Source: Aerococcus mictus
GTDB taxonomy: Bacteria > Bacillota > Bacilli > Lactobacillales > Aerococcaceae
Direction of reading: 5' to 3'
Assembly (NCBI RefSeq): GCF_003286595.3
Contig: NZ_CP132985.1
Coordinates: 124,001 to 188,000 of the forward strand
DNA: 64,000 nucleotides
How positions within the stretch are numbered: position 1 is the first letter of the stretch; every line of letters starts with the position of its first letter. Below, piece after piece: positions 17,397 through 24,986 of this stretch. Under the pieces are notes generated by a model. The model ran no database searches and was not told the origin of the DNA. It worked only from the letters and a program-made list of their open reading frames with translations. Made by a program: the position numbers and the translations under genes.

Positions 17397-17505
17397 TTGT
17401 CTAATCTAAGACAAAACACATTTTTTAAAGAGCTTGGCTTGCTCTAAAGTACACATTTTTAGATTGATAGCTTGGCTTGCTATTTAATGCTTTTGTAAGT
17501 GCATT
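17397..17505. repeat. Array of four short hairpins
   Basis: TTGTCT/AGACAA (17397-17414), AGAGC-TTGGCTT-GCTCT (17429-17445), ATAGC-TTGGCTT-GCTAT (17467-17483) and AATGC/GCATT (17486-17505). The second and third have the same 7-base loop with compensated stem changes, a sign of selected structure. Confidence 0.65.
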
Positions 17506-17723
17506 CCTACACTATACATTTTTTTACCTACTTAAAATTTTTGCTCTATAAATCTTTTTTATTTTTTCTTTACTCCATATTTTGCAACTTCCTTTCTTTG
17601 TTTCCTCATTTTTTATCACTTCCTTTTTTGTTTTCTCCATGCCATCAATTTTCTATCTATAATTTGTCAGAAAGGGTCCTTAATAACAAAAGAGTTTAAA
17701 AACTTATCCTTGGTAAGTACCAT

Positions 17724-17766
17724 AAATCTGTTTATACGTCCATAAATGGAGCGTATAAACAGATTT
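17724..17766. repeat. 15-bp inverted repeat upstream of rep
   Basis: AAATCTGTTTATACG and CGTATAAACAGATTT with an inner CCAT/ATGG. It is followed by TATTTATT and then the shared CCTGTGTGTAG motif. It may be an attenuator or origin structure for the Rep gene. Confidence 0.65.
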
Positions 17767-17780
17767 TATTTATTGAAAAT

Positions 17781-17822
17781 CCTGTGTGTAGAAAATAAAA
17801 ACATCAACTTTTCTTACATATA
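17781..17822 (+). promoter_or_regulatory. Shared motif copy 1 (CCTGTGTGTAG...TTTTCTnACATATA)
   Basis: CCTGTGTGTAG at 17781-17791 and TTTTCTTACATATA ending at 17822, 39 nt before the rep start. The same parts with the same offset occur at 20319-20360. It may be a promoter with operator, or an origin or recombination site. Confidence 0.55.
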
Positions 17823-17860
17823 AGAGACAGAATAAAAACTTTCTTTTATATGGGGGAATT

Positions 17861-19015
17861 ATGAAAATGGGAAAAAACATCTTAGTAAGATATGAAAATT
17901 TTAATAGATTTGGTTTTGATAGAGTAAAGTTCAAAAATATAAGAGTTATAAAATATGATATTGATATGTTAAAGGATTGCCATCACAAATCATATGGAGT
18001 AGCGAAAATCAAGTATAATTCAAAAAATCTAAAATCTCTTCGCATCGAAAGAAGAGGCATTGGGAGATTAGTGATAAGTAGAGAGAATAGTTACAACATA
18101 GATTGGGGCTTATATGCAAGAATAGATTTTTCTCCAACGGACATTCTAGGACAAAATATAGAAAATTTTTCTTTAGAAGAATTAAAAGATGTGGTTGTGG
18201 AAATTAAAAATATATTATACGAAGATTATAAAATTGAGATAGACATATCAAATGTCATTTTTAGCTATTGTGAAATTAACTACAATTATTTGACGACAGG
18301 TAATACTAAAGATTTTGAAGACCCATTACGTACTCTGCTTAGATTTATCCCGTATATGAAAATTTGCATAGATATTGAAAACCATAAAGAGAAAGACGGC
18401 TATGAATCCAAAACAATAACAGCACAAAATCAACGACATAAAATTACATTTTATGATAAATCAAAAGAAACAAAAAAGAAGCATAAAAATAAAGAAATCG
18501 TCATCGTTGATGAAAATGGAGAGATATTAAATGGGAGTATTTATAGATATGAGCATACAATAAAAAAAACAGATAAGTTTAAAAATGTTTTTGAAGGAAC
18601 AAATCTTTTTAATTTAAATGAAGGAGTGTTTCGTCAAAAATTATTCTTATATTTAGAAAAAAATCTTTTTAAGCCATATGAAAAGCAAAAATTAATGTGT
18701 AGAGACCTTCTTGTGAAAGCCGTTAAAAAATATAGGGAAAAGGATCGAAGGGGAAAAGAGTGGGGAAGCTTGATGATTAGCGATATTCTAATTCAAGAAA
18801 GACAATTAGGTTATCAAATACTTTTTGATTCAGAAGATTTGTTAGAAATTGTTAGTGAAGTTTTTTTAAAAGATAAAAACAAAGGGCGCATTTTAGGATA
18901 TATAAAAAGACTGTTTTGCAAGGAGCCGTATCTTTATTATTCTAAAAATAAAAAAGAGAAAGTTGAAAATTTAGTTTATAGTATAAAAAGTCAATTTCAG
19001 GGTCTCATTAAATGA
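17861..19015 (+). CDS. Replication initiation protein, phage gene II/X-like (putative)
   Basis: 384 aa, basic. Segments such as GLYARIDFSPTDIL, HKITFYDKSKE and GSIYRYEHTIKK resemble replication proteins of filamentous phages and related rolling-circle plasmids, where the KxYDKxxE motif is typical. GGGGG seven nt upstream of ATG. The relation is by motif only. Its divergent integrase neighbour and the OB-fold protein downstream fit a small replicon. If it is an HUH-type nickase it could also mobilise the element, which has no other relaxase. Confidence 0.55.
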   Translation: MKMGKNILVRYENFNRFGFDRVKFKNIRVIKYDIDMLKDCHHKSYGVAKIKYNSKNLKSLRIERRGIGRLVISRENSYNIDWGLYARIDFSPTDILGQNIENFSLEELKDVVVEIKNILYEDYKIEIDISNVIFSYCEINYNYLTTGNTKDFEDPLRTLLRFIPYMKICIDIENHKEKDGYESKTITAQNQRHKITFYDKSKETKKKHKNKEIVIVDENGEILNGSIYRYEHTIKKTDKFKNVFEGTNLFNLNEGVFRQKLFLYLEKNLFKPYEKQKLMCRDLLVKAVKKYREKDRRGKEWGSLMISDILIQERQLGYQILFDSEDLLEIVSEVFLKDKNKGRILGYIKRLFCKEPYLYYSKNKKEKVENLVYSIKSQFQGLIK

Positions 19016-19237
19016 GGATAGAAGTGATATGTATTGTGAAAAAGGATAGATATTTGATTGGTGTAAGTAGCAAAATTTAAAGAAAGTATTACTTTCTTTA
19101 GTTAGTGTAAAAGATAAGTAGCAATCTCTTATAATAATAGGAAGAATTTTCAATGACGACAAGTTTGTTATTGGATATTAATTCTTACATATAACGACTG
19201 TAAGACGTATCTAAATTTATTAGGAAAGGAAATTATT
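19016..19237. other. Intergenic with small hairpin
   Basis: No gene. AAAGAAAGT-ATT-ACTTTCTTT (19079-19099) is a nine-bp hairpin, perhaps ending rep transcription. AGGAAAGGA before 19238 is the next RBS. Confidence 0.5.
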
Positions 19238-19612
19238 ATGATACTAGAAAAAGAAGAATTTTTGGATAAGGTTTTTAAAAGTATAGTCATGGATATCATG
19301 ACTATAGAAAGATCTCTTATAAATGGAGAAGGATGGTTAGATATTGGAGGACACTTTTATTGTGTAGATGGCGTTAGAGATATTTTACTAGAAAGAGAAG
19401 GTGAGTCACTTCAGTACTTTTTAAGCGATATGATAGTAACCATAAGATGCTATGCAGAAGTTTATGGAAGTTTTGATATAGAGCTTGATTTAGAGAGTAT
19501 AGGCTTTAAAAACTTCATAAAGTTGTCCCATTTGTTTAATGAAAAATTCTTTAATAACTGGAATAGCTTTGTGCATGAAATCCAAAGAGATGGGCAAAAA
19601 AATTATAAGTAA
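19238..19612 (+). CDS. Hypothetical protein of the replicon module
   Basis: 124 aa, acidic, no membrane segment. Features: FLDKVFKSIVMDIMTIERSL at the start and an aromatic-rich GEGWLDIGGHFYCVDGV. RBS AGGAAAGGA 12 nt upstream of ATG. I do not recognise a family. Convergent with the OB-fold gene; both end at one shared terminator. Confidence 0.5.
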   Translation: MILEKEEFLDKVFKSIVMDIMTIERSLINGEGWLDIGGHFYCVDGVRDILLEREGESLQYFLSDMIVTIRCYAEVYGSFDIELDLESIGFKNFIKLSHLFNEKFFNNWNSFVHEIQRDGQKNYK

Positions 19613-19623
19613 ATTTAGTAAGA

Positions 19624-19658
19624 ATAAAAGCTTGAGATTATACCTCAAGCTTTTATTT
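19624..19658. terminator. Bidirectional terminator
   Basis: ATAAAAGCTTGAG and CTCAAGCTTTTAT around a small loop, T-tract after. It lies between two convergent genes. Confidence 0.88.
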
Positions 19659-19659
19659 T

Positions 19660-20256
19660 TTAATTCACAGCTAAATCATCCACGATTAAATCCTCATAGT
19701 CAACTGTAATCCCATCATAATTTTTCCTTGAAGAGACCACTATTGCCGATACGAAAACAAAGTCATTTATTTCGAGCGAAACATCATTTACACGCATGTT
19801 TTTAGAGTATTGAAGTGTAATGACTTGCTCCCTATAGTCTCGCACTTGAATCGTAATCCAATTATTGAACTCTTTGATGCTTAAGACAGAACCGCTAAGA
19901 AAAACTCGTGAAAATGGGTTTTTAAAAGAAAAACCTATATTTTCTATTTCAAAGGCTTCCGATAACAAAGTGTTCTCTAAGACTATTTTTTCACCAAGAA
20001 AATACTGTTCTTTCCTACCTTCATATAAATAAGGAATGACAGGGCTTTTCACAAAACCTGTAATAAAAACAGTTTGATTCATTTTAAAATCATGAATATC
20101 TACAGATTCAAAGTATACTTTCATATAATTGGGCTCTTTTTTTCCTTTAATAAAGATTGTTAAATATGGATTTCTTTCTTTAAAACCTCCTTTTCCTACA
20201 ATTCTTCCTCGACAATAAAATTCATTTAACAATGGGATTTTCCTATCTTTTTTCAT
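19660..20256 (-). CDS. Two-domain OB-fold (SSB-like) protein, putative
   Basis: 198 aa. Two beta-rich repeats: residues ~12-70 (FYCRGRIVGKGG, YLTIFIKGKKE, VFITGFV) and ~112-195 (VFLSGSVLSIKEFNNWITIQV, DFVFVSAIVV). Each has the strand-loop pattern of an OB-fold such as those in single-strand DNA-binding proteins. Fits a replication module next to Rep, but the assignment is by pattern. GGAGAAAAAA lies upstream of ATG. Confidence 0.45.
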   Translation of the reverse strand: MKKDRKIPLLNEFYCRGRIVGKGGFKERNPYLTIFIKGKKEPNYMKVYFESVDIHDFKMNQTVFITGFVKSPVIPYLYEGRKEQYFLGEKIVLENTLLSEAFEIENIGFSFKNPFSRVFLSGSVLSIKEFNNWITIQVRDYREQVITLQYSKNMRVNDVSLEINDFVFVSAIVVSSRKNYDGITVDYEDLIVDDLAVN

Positions 20257-20318
20257 TTTTTTCTCCTTTCTTCAATTAATCGTTTATTATGTGCATTAAA
20301 AGTTTTTCAATAAAAAAA

Positions 20319-20360
20319 CCTGTGTGTAGGAAAAGGCTAAGCAGTATTTTCTGACATATA
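20319..20360 (+). promoter_or_regulatory. Shared motif copy 2 (CCTGTGTGTAG...TTTTCTnACATATA)
   Basis: CCTGTGTGTAG at 20319-20329 and TTTTCTGACATATA ending at 20360, with the same offset as copy 1. It lies 34 nt before the small gene at 20394. Confidence 0.55.
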
Positions 20361-20393
20361 CAAGTTGAAATTAAAATATCGGAGGATTTTAAC

Positions 20394-20558
20394 TTGGATA
20401 ATATATCAAATAAAAATAATCAATTAGATTCATTGGCTGTGCTTCTTCAAGAATTAATAGAAAAGTATGCAGATCAGTTAGATTTTGAAAAATTGGAAGT
20501 ACCGCCAAGATGTTCAGAAAAAAATAAAAATGAGGATAATATTAATTCATCGGATTAG
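20394..20558 (+). CDS. Small protein upstream of the serine recombinase
   Basis: 54 aa from a TTG with GGAGG eight nt upstream. Acidic and polar; LAVLLQELIEKYADQLDFEKL is predicted helical. Short ORFs in this position are common before large serine recombinases of Firmicute elements, and some may be directionality or regulatory factors. Function unknown. Confidence 0.6.
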   Translation: MDNISNKNNQLDSLAVLLQELIEKYADQLDFEKLEVPPRCSEKNKNEDNINSSD

Positions 20559-20567
20559 GTTATTGTA

Positions 20568-20597
20568 TTGACTTTTATATTATGATTTATGTAAAAT
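20568..20597 (+). promoter_or_regulatory. Promoter for the serine recombinase
   Basis: TTGACT (20568-20573), 18-bp spacer, TAAAAT (20592-20597), about 50 nt before the ATG. Confidence 0.6.
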
Positions 20598-20645
20598 ATA
20601 GGTATAACTATAACGTGAAAATATGTCCAAACTAAAGGTGGAAAA

Positions 20646-22319
20646 ATGAAAAATAAAAAGGCGTATGTATATACAAGAGTGTCAACATCTATGCAAATTG
20701 ACGGTTACTCACTTGATGCTCAGGAAGAAAGAATAAAACAGTATGCAAAAGCTTATGGTATAGAAATAATAGAAACCTATAAAGATGCTGGAAAATCAGG
20801 AACATCTATTTCAGGTAGAAATGAATTCATAGCTATGCTTAATGATATAGAAGCTGAAAAAGATAAAGTTGATTATGTAATGGTTTTTAAATTATCTAGA
20901 TTTGGAAGAAATGCAGCGGATGTATTGCAGTCATTGCAAGTCATGGAAAATCATAATGTAAATCTGATTTGTGTTGATGATAGTTTAGATAGTTCTAAAG
21001 ATTCTGGAAAGCTTGTTATAACAATTCTATCGGCAGTAGCAGAAATGGAACGTGAAAATATACTTTCTCAAACTATGGAAGGAAGGAAACAAAAGGCAAG
21101 AGAAGGAAAATGGAATGGTGGTTTTGCTCCAATTGGCTATTCATTAGATAATGGAGAATTAGTTGTTAATGAAGATGAAGCTAAAGCAGTAAGGATGATT
21201 TTTGATTTATATGCTAATTCAGATATGGGAGCCAATGGAGTATCTAAGTATTTAGTTTCTTTAGGTATTAATAAACCTATAAGACAAAATGGCAAGAATC
21301 CATATTTTTCAGCTAGTTTAATAAGACAAATATTGGATAATCCTGTATATAATGGGAAAATTGCATATGGAAGAAGAAAAACAATTAAAGATAAAACTAC
21401 TGGTAAAATTAAATTAGAAAAATCTGATCATTATATTATAGCTCAAGGAAATCATGAAGCTTTAATTGATGATGAGTTGTGGAATACAGTACAGGAAAAA
21501 AGAAAATCTCAAGCTAAAAAGTATGAGAAGATAAATAGAGGAAAAGATGAGAGAGTTCATATCTTATCAAATCTAATAAAATGCCCATATTGTGGTGCTG
21601 GTTTGTATGGAAACAAAAGCCGTAAACGTAATAAAAACAAAGAAGGAGAGCATTATAAAGATTATTACTATTACGGTTGCAAACATCGACAAATGATGAA
21701 TGGACATACATGTACTTTTAATAAACAAATTAGGGCTGAATTAATTGAAAAAGAAGTAGAAACAATAATTACTCAAATAGTTAGCAATCCTACTTTTGCC
21801 AAAAAAATTGAAGAAAAAATCAATATTCAAATAGACACTAAAGAGATTGACGAAGTTATTAATAAGCACTTAGCGAAGATTAGGCAATTAACAGGTACAA
21901 AAGCATCACTAATTAATCAAATAGACTCTTTAAATTTTGAAGAAAAACATTATGATAGAAAATATACTGATTTAAATCTCAGACTTGATGCAATATATGA
22001 TCAGTTAGAATATGCAGAAATGCAGTTAAATGATATCAGAAAAAGGAAAGAGGCGATCCTTGAAGAAAAAATAACCTCAGATAATATTTATAAAATCCTT
22101 GTTAATTTTAATAGCCTTTATACAGTCCTTTCAGATATCGACAAGAAGAGATTACTTAATGAATTGATAGAAGAAATTCAAATCTATGACGAAAAACCTA
22201 AAAATGGAACTTGGATAAAATCGGTTGTTTTCAAGCTTCCGCTTATAGATCATGACCTTGATTATAGTTTGGACAAAATAGATAATGTCGAAGCGGTTGT
22301 GGGCCTGACGCGGAACTAG
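20646..22319 (+). CDS. Large serine recombinase (site-specific integrase), fused at its end to native rlmD sequence
   Basis: 557 aa. N-terminal resolvase domain with the catalytic serine in YTRVSTSMQ, KLSRFGRN and EMERENI. It then has a recombinase domain (residues ~155-280) and the zinc ribbon CPYCGAGL..CKH..C. A coiled-coil region occupies ~400-480. The last eleven residues, NVEAVVGLTRN, do not match such recombinases but fit the expected rlmD terminus; the stop at 22317-22319 lies in host-like DNA. AAAGGTGG upstream of ATG. It should catalyse integration and excision at rlmD. Confidence 0.9.
   Translation: MKNKKAYVYTRVSTSMQIDGYSLDAQEERIKQYAKAYGIEIIETYKDAGKSGTSISGRNEFIAMLNDIEAEKDKVDYVMVFKLSRFGRNAADVLQSLQVMENHNVNLICVDDSLDSSKDSGKLVITILSAVAEMERENILSQTMEGRKQKAREGKWNGGFAPIGYSLDNGELVVNEDEAKAVRMIFDLYANSDMGANGVSKYLVSLGINKPIRQNGKNPYFSASLIRQILDNPVYNGKIAYGRRKTIKDKTTGKIKLEKSDHYIIAQGNHEALIDDELWNTVQEKRKSQAKKYEKINRGKDERVHILSNLIKCPYCGAGLYGNKSRKRNKNKEGEHYKDYYYYGCKHRQMMNGHTCTFNKQIRAELIEKEVETIITQIVSNPTFAKKIEEKINIQIDTKEIDEVINKHLAKIRQLTGTKASLINQIDSLNFEEKHYDRKYTDLNLRLDAIYDQLEYAEMQLNDIRKRKEAILEEKITSDNIYKILVNFNSLYTVLSDIDKKRLLNELIEEIQIYDEKPKNGTWIKSVVFKLPLIDHDLDYSLDKIDNVEAVVGLTRN
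22284..22319 (+). other. attR: element/native rlmD 3' end junction
   Basis: From CGGT (22294-22297) to the TAG at 22317-22319, GC-rich host sequence encodes VVGLTRN. Joined to codons 1-452 of the left gene it gives an RlmD of about 458 aa ending HVETVVGLTRN. Confidence 0.72.
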
Positions 22320-22542
22320 TGATGAAATGATGTGGAAAGAGTGAACCGCTGAGTGTCAATGTCACAGGCCTATGCGAAGAGAGATTAATAAACAGGACTC
22401 ATGTCAAAAATTCCCAAGAAGTCGACTAAAAAGAAGGAAGCCAAGCCCTCTCAAAGACTGCTAAAAGCTCGACTAGTGAATAGTTTTTAAAAAATTTAGA
22501 TCTTTGATTTTGATATAGTAAAAAAAGGAGGATGTATGATAT
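22320..22542. other. Host flank without an assignable gene
   Basis: 223 bp next to attR. One 29-codon lysine-rich frame starts at 22401, but its RBS is weak. AAAGGAGGATG before 22543 is the next RBS. Confidence 0.4.
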
Positions 22543-22758
22543 ATGGCACTGTTTGATAAAAATGATGAAAAGAAATATGAAGAAATAGTAGAAGATTTTG
22601 ATCTTGAAGGCCTTAATAAGGATGATTTGAAAGTACTATTGAACAACTCAAATGAAGCAGCTTCTGGTGGTGTAAGTGCTTTGGTTGTCCAAAATTATAT
22701 CATCATGAGACAACTTGATAGACTAAATAAAAATATAGAACAATTAATGAAAAAATAA
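22543..22758 (+). CDS. Small hypothetical protein
   Basis: 71 aa, ATG after AAAAGGAGGATG. Acidic start (NDEKKYEEIVEDFDLEG), a short central loop (ASGGVSAL), and a C-terminal amphipathic helix (QLDRLNKNIEQLMKK) that may form a coiled coil. Not recognised; soluble. Confidence 0.6.
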   Translation: MALFDKNDEKKYEEIVEDFDLEGLNKDDLKVLLNNSNEAASGGVSALVVQNYIIMRQLDRLNKNIEQLMKK

Positions 22759-22808
22759 TAAGTACCAGTCTAAAAAAAGAAAAGATGTTTAGCCCCAAGA
22801 GAGAAATT

Positions 22809-23318
22809 ATGCTTATCAAAAATAATCCAATACCACTTAAAAACCGCATGAAAGAATTGTTTCTTGATTATTTACTTACCCTTCTGTATTTAGCCTTGTT
22901 ATTTGGAATAAGCCTGGTAGTTTATCGGCTATTTTTTAAAGGGATTCCGAAAATGAATGAGTTACAAGCGCAGGTCATTGCTTTATTGACATCAGTTATT
23001 CCGATGATTTTGCTTTTTGCTTATTTGGATTATTCAAAAGATGGCAGTATGGGTAAACGAAAAGCCGGTTTAAAACTTGTTTATAAAGATAAATCTTTTC
23101 TAACAAGCCTTATCAGAAACGTGATCAAATTTTTACCATGGCAAATAGGCCATATGAGCACGATTCATGGAATCTATGCTGACTATGACACATGGGCTAT
23201 GGGGCTGTCTTTTGTAAGCATCGGATTTGCTGTCTTATTATTATTAATGGGGCTTATGCGCAATGATAAAAGACATTTAGGCGATTTGTTGGCGCATACT
23301 CAAGTACAGAAGCAATAG
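22809..23318 (+). CDS. RDD-family membrane protein
   Basis: 169 aa from ATG 22809 (AGAGAG seven nt upstream); an upstream ATG at 22785 lacks a good RBS. Membrane segments near residues 22-40, 58-77 and 135-155. The conserved RDD-type positions include LKNRMKELFLDYL near the start and the GSMGKRKAGLKLVYKD loop. It ends in the usual RHLGDLLAHT. Function of the family is unclear; some members act in ion exchange or osmotic response. Confidence 0.75.
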   Translation: MLIKNNPIPLKNRMKELFLDYLLTLLYLALLFGISLVVYRLFFKGIPKMNELQAQVIALLTSVIPMILLFAYLDYSKDGSMGKRKAGLKLVYKDKSFLTSLIRNVIKFLPWQIGHMSTIHGIYADYDTWAMGLSFVSIGFAVLLLLMGLMRNDKRHLGDLLAHTQVQKQ

Positions 23319-23395
23319 AAATTGGTTAGCAAAATAAGCATTAAAATTTTAGGGAAGGACAACAAGTCCAGTCCATTTACCAAGAGCGAGGAATC

Positions 23396-23427
23396 ATTAA
23401 AAAAACACTCTCGCTCGGAGAGTGTCA
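23396..23427 (-). terminator. Terminator of the toxin-antitoxin operon
   Basis: On the minus strand GACACTCTC-CGAGC-GAGAGTGT is followed by seven T. It lies directly after the toxin stop. Confidence 0.85.
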
Positions 23428-23742
23428 TTAGATTAAATATTCCCATTGTCTTGATGCGTGTAGAATACGATGAATGAGCACAGTGTGTTGACTGTTATTA
23501 ATGATATAGAAAATGAGATAGTTTTTATAGCCTGTGTAACGATAGCCCTTACCAGCTAGGTAATCATCTCTGACGAGTTGAAATTTTTCAGGCATAAAAG
23601 CTAATTGTTCCATAGCTTTTTCAATGCCATTAAGAAATTTATCAGCTGTGTGAGGAGAAGTTAAGTCAGTTTGAATATAGCGAACGATTTCTTTGAGGTC
23701 AGCTTGAGCCGAGTCAGTGACTTCAATCCCGTAATCATTCAT
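23428..23742 (-). CDS. RelE/ParE-family toxin
   Basis: 104 aa. The fold pattern is ParE/RelE: YGIEVTDSAQADLKEIVRYI helix, a middle FMPEKFQLV turn, then the strands YRYTGYKNYLIFYII and TVLIHRILHASRQWEYLI. Overlaps the antitoxin stop by 8 nt, so translation is coupled. Whether it is a gyrase poison (ParE) or an mRNA interferase (RelE) is not decided by sequence alone. Confidence 0.83.
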   Translation of the reverse strand: MNDYGIEVTDSAQADLKEIVRYIQTDLTSPHTADKFLNGIEKAMEQLAFMPEKFQLVRDDYLAGKGYRYTGYKNYLIFYIINNSQHTVLIHRILHASRQWEYLI

Positions 23743-24001
23743 GTTCCAGCTCTTTTCTTAAATTATTCATGACGTCTTTGAGTGGTTTTGTTCGTCCAGC
23801 GGCAACATCTTGCTCTCCGGCTTTTAATAAGGCATAAAGTTCATGCTTGCCAACGAGTTGTTCGTAGGCTTGAATACTCATCACAGCTAAATCGCCACGG
23901 CCATTTTTAGTGATAAAAACAGGAGAATTGGTTTCGTTACAAAAGTTAGAAATATCATTGTAGTTATTTCTTAAATCTGTACTTGATTGAATCTTAGGCA
24001 T
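23735..24001 (-). CDS. Phd/YefM-family antitoxin
   Basis: 88 aa. N-terminal DNA-binding half (IQSSTDLRNNYNDISNFCNE, PVFITKNGRGDLAVMSI) is typical of Phd/YefM; the C-terminal part would wrap the toxin. First gene of the pair. A palindrome just upstream is a likely self-operator. ATG with AAGGAGTG upstream. Confidence 0.85.
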   Translation of the reverse strand: MPKIQSSTDLRNNYNDISNFCNETNSPVFITKNGRGDLAVMSIQAYEQLVGKHELYALLKAGEQDVAAGRTKPLKDVMNNLRKELEHE

Positions 24002-24016
24002 TTAAATCACTCCTTA

Positions 24017-24043
24017 TAAAGAAATAATACCATTATTTCTTTA
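24017..24043 (-). promoter_or_regulatory. Operator palindrome of the toxin-antitoxin operon
   Basis: TAAAGAAATAA-TACCA-TTATTTCTTTA, 11-bp perfect arms, 16 nt before the antitoxin ATG. It overlaps a possible -10 (TATTAT on minus). Fits Phd/YefM autorepression. Confidence 0.72.
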
Positions 24044-24146
24044 GATCGGCAAAGAAAGGTATTCCTAGCCTAGCTTATTGCCTATACTTTCAATAAGATC
24101 TTGAAAAAATAGATGAATCAATGAAAATTGAAATAATAAACTAGCA

Positions 24147-24173
24147 AGAAGCTCCAGCAATGGGGCTTTTTTT
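24147..24173 (+). terminator. Orphan intrinsic terminator
   Basis: AAGCTCC-AGCAAT-GGGGCTT followed by T7. It has no gene directly upstream on plus. It may isolate the divergent toxin-antitoxin promoter from the next operon. The remaining 24174-24431 holds small palindromes such as GATCAAC-AA-GTTGATC but no recognised riboswitch. Confidence 0.7.
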
Positions 24174-24431
24174 GAGCGCTTGTTACACTCTCAAGTTGAG
24201 TTCGGAAGGGTGAGGGGATGTCCTTTCAGAAAAGCTGAACGATCAACAAGTTGATCTTATCATCTTTTCCTCCAAGGAATCTCCCTCCCTGATCCTTCCT
24301 CACATCCTTATTTAATGTACACGCTTGATCGGTAAATGATAATTCATTTTTAAAAGTCCCATGATAGAATAACTTAATCATAAAGAACTTAAATACTATT
24401 GATATTAGATTTAAGTAAAGGAGGAAAAAAG

Positions 24432-24986
24432 ATGAATAAACATTTTACCACACGAAACATTGTTGCAGTCGCTATTGGAGCAGCCCTATTTGGGATTTTG
24501 ATGACTTATGGAGGGATTCCGGTTTTTACCAATACCAAGTTATCCACGGCTTATATCGTTCCTATCGTCGTTGGCGCCCTCTTTGGACCGGTTCAAGCAG
24601 CCTTAGTTGGTTTGATCGGAAACGTCTTTGCAGATGCCTTAGGCGGCAGTGGTTTCTGGCTAGATTGGACCGTGGGCAATATGTTTGCTTGTTTCTTTAT
24701 CGGTGCTTTAAGCCTTTATGGAGCAGATATCCGGCGGGGCATCTTTACAGCTAAGCACGCAGTGATTTATGCCTTGGTATCGGTGGTTGGCTTAGAACTT
24801 TCTTTTGGTTTGATCACCCCACTCTTGACTAAAGTCTTCTACGGTGGTGAGTTAGCGATTACCATCACTCAAGCCCAAGTGGCTGTTTTAACCAATTCCA
24901 TCGTCGTCCTTGTCGTTGGGATTCCATTGCTCTTTACTCTAGCTAAACGGTATCGGGGGTCAACTAATTTGGTGGATGAGGACTAA
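24432..24986 (+). CDS. ECF transporter S component (UPF0397-like)
   Basis: 184 aa from ATG 24432 with AAAGGAGG upstream. Five to six TM helices; the start (TTRNIVAVAIGAALFGILMTY) and IVGALFGPVQAALVGLIGN-type segments match substrate-binding S subunits of energy-coupling factor transporters. ATPase and T genes follow at once, so this is a dedicated (group I) system. The ligand is unknown; two SAM-cleaving enzyme genes downstream point to an adenosyl or methionine-related compound, which is inference. Confidence 0.75.
   Translation: MNKHFTTRNIVAVAIGAALFGILMTYGGIPVFTNTKLSTAYIVPIVVGALFGPVQAALVGLIGNVFADALGGSGFWLDWTVGNMFACFFIGALSLYGADIRRGIFTAKHAVIYALVSVVGLELSFGLITPLLTKVFYGGELAITITQAQVAVLTNSIVVLVVGIPLLFTLAKRYRGSTNLVDED

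Larger units (their letters stand above)
17267..17860. other. Structured non-coding region between integrase and rep (origin/att candidate)
   Basis: 594 bp without a credible gene. It holds an array of small hairpins (17397-17505), a longer hairpin (17724-17766) and a motif shared with the region before 20394. It is a candidate for a replication origin, attachment site or regulatory RNA. Confidence 0.55.

Noticed and set aside
17499..17699. Phe-rich ORF of 66 codons in the int-rep gap
   Set aside because: Low-complexity product of a T-rich strand, no RBS; the region is better read as structured non-coding DNA.
22401..22490. 29-codon Lys-rich ORF after attR
   Set aside because: Weak RBS (AGGAC), no known family; may be a remnant, not listed as a gene.
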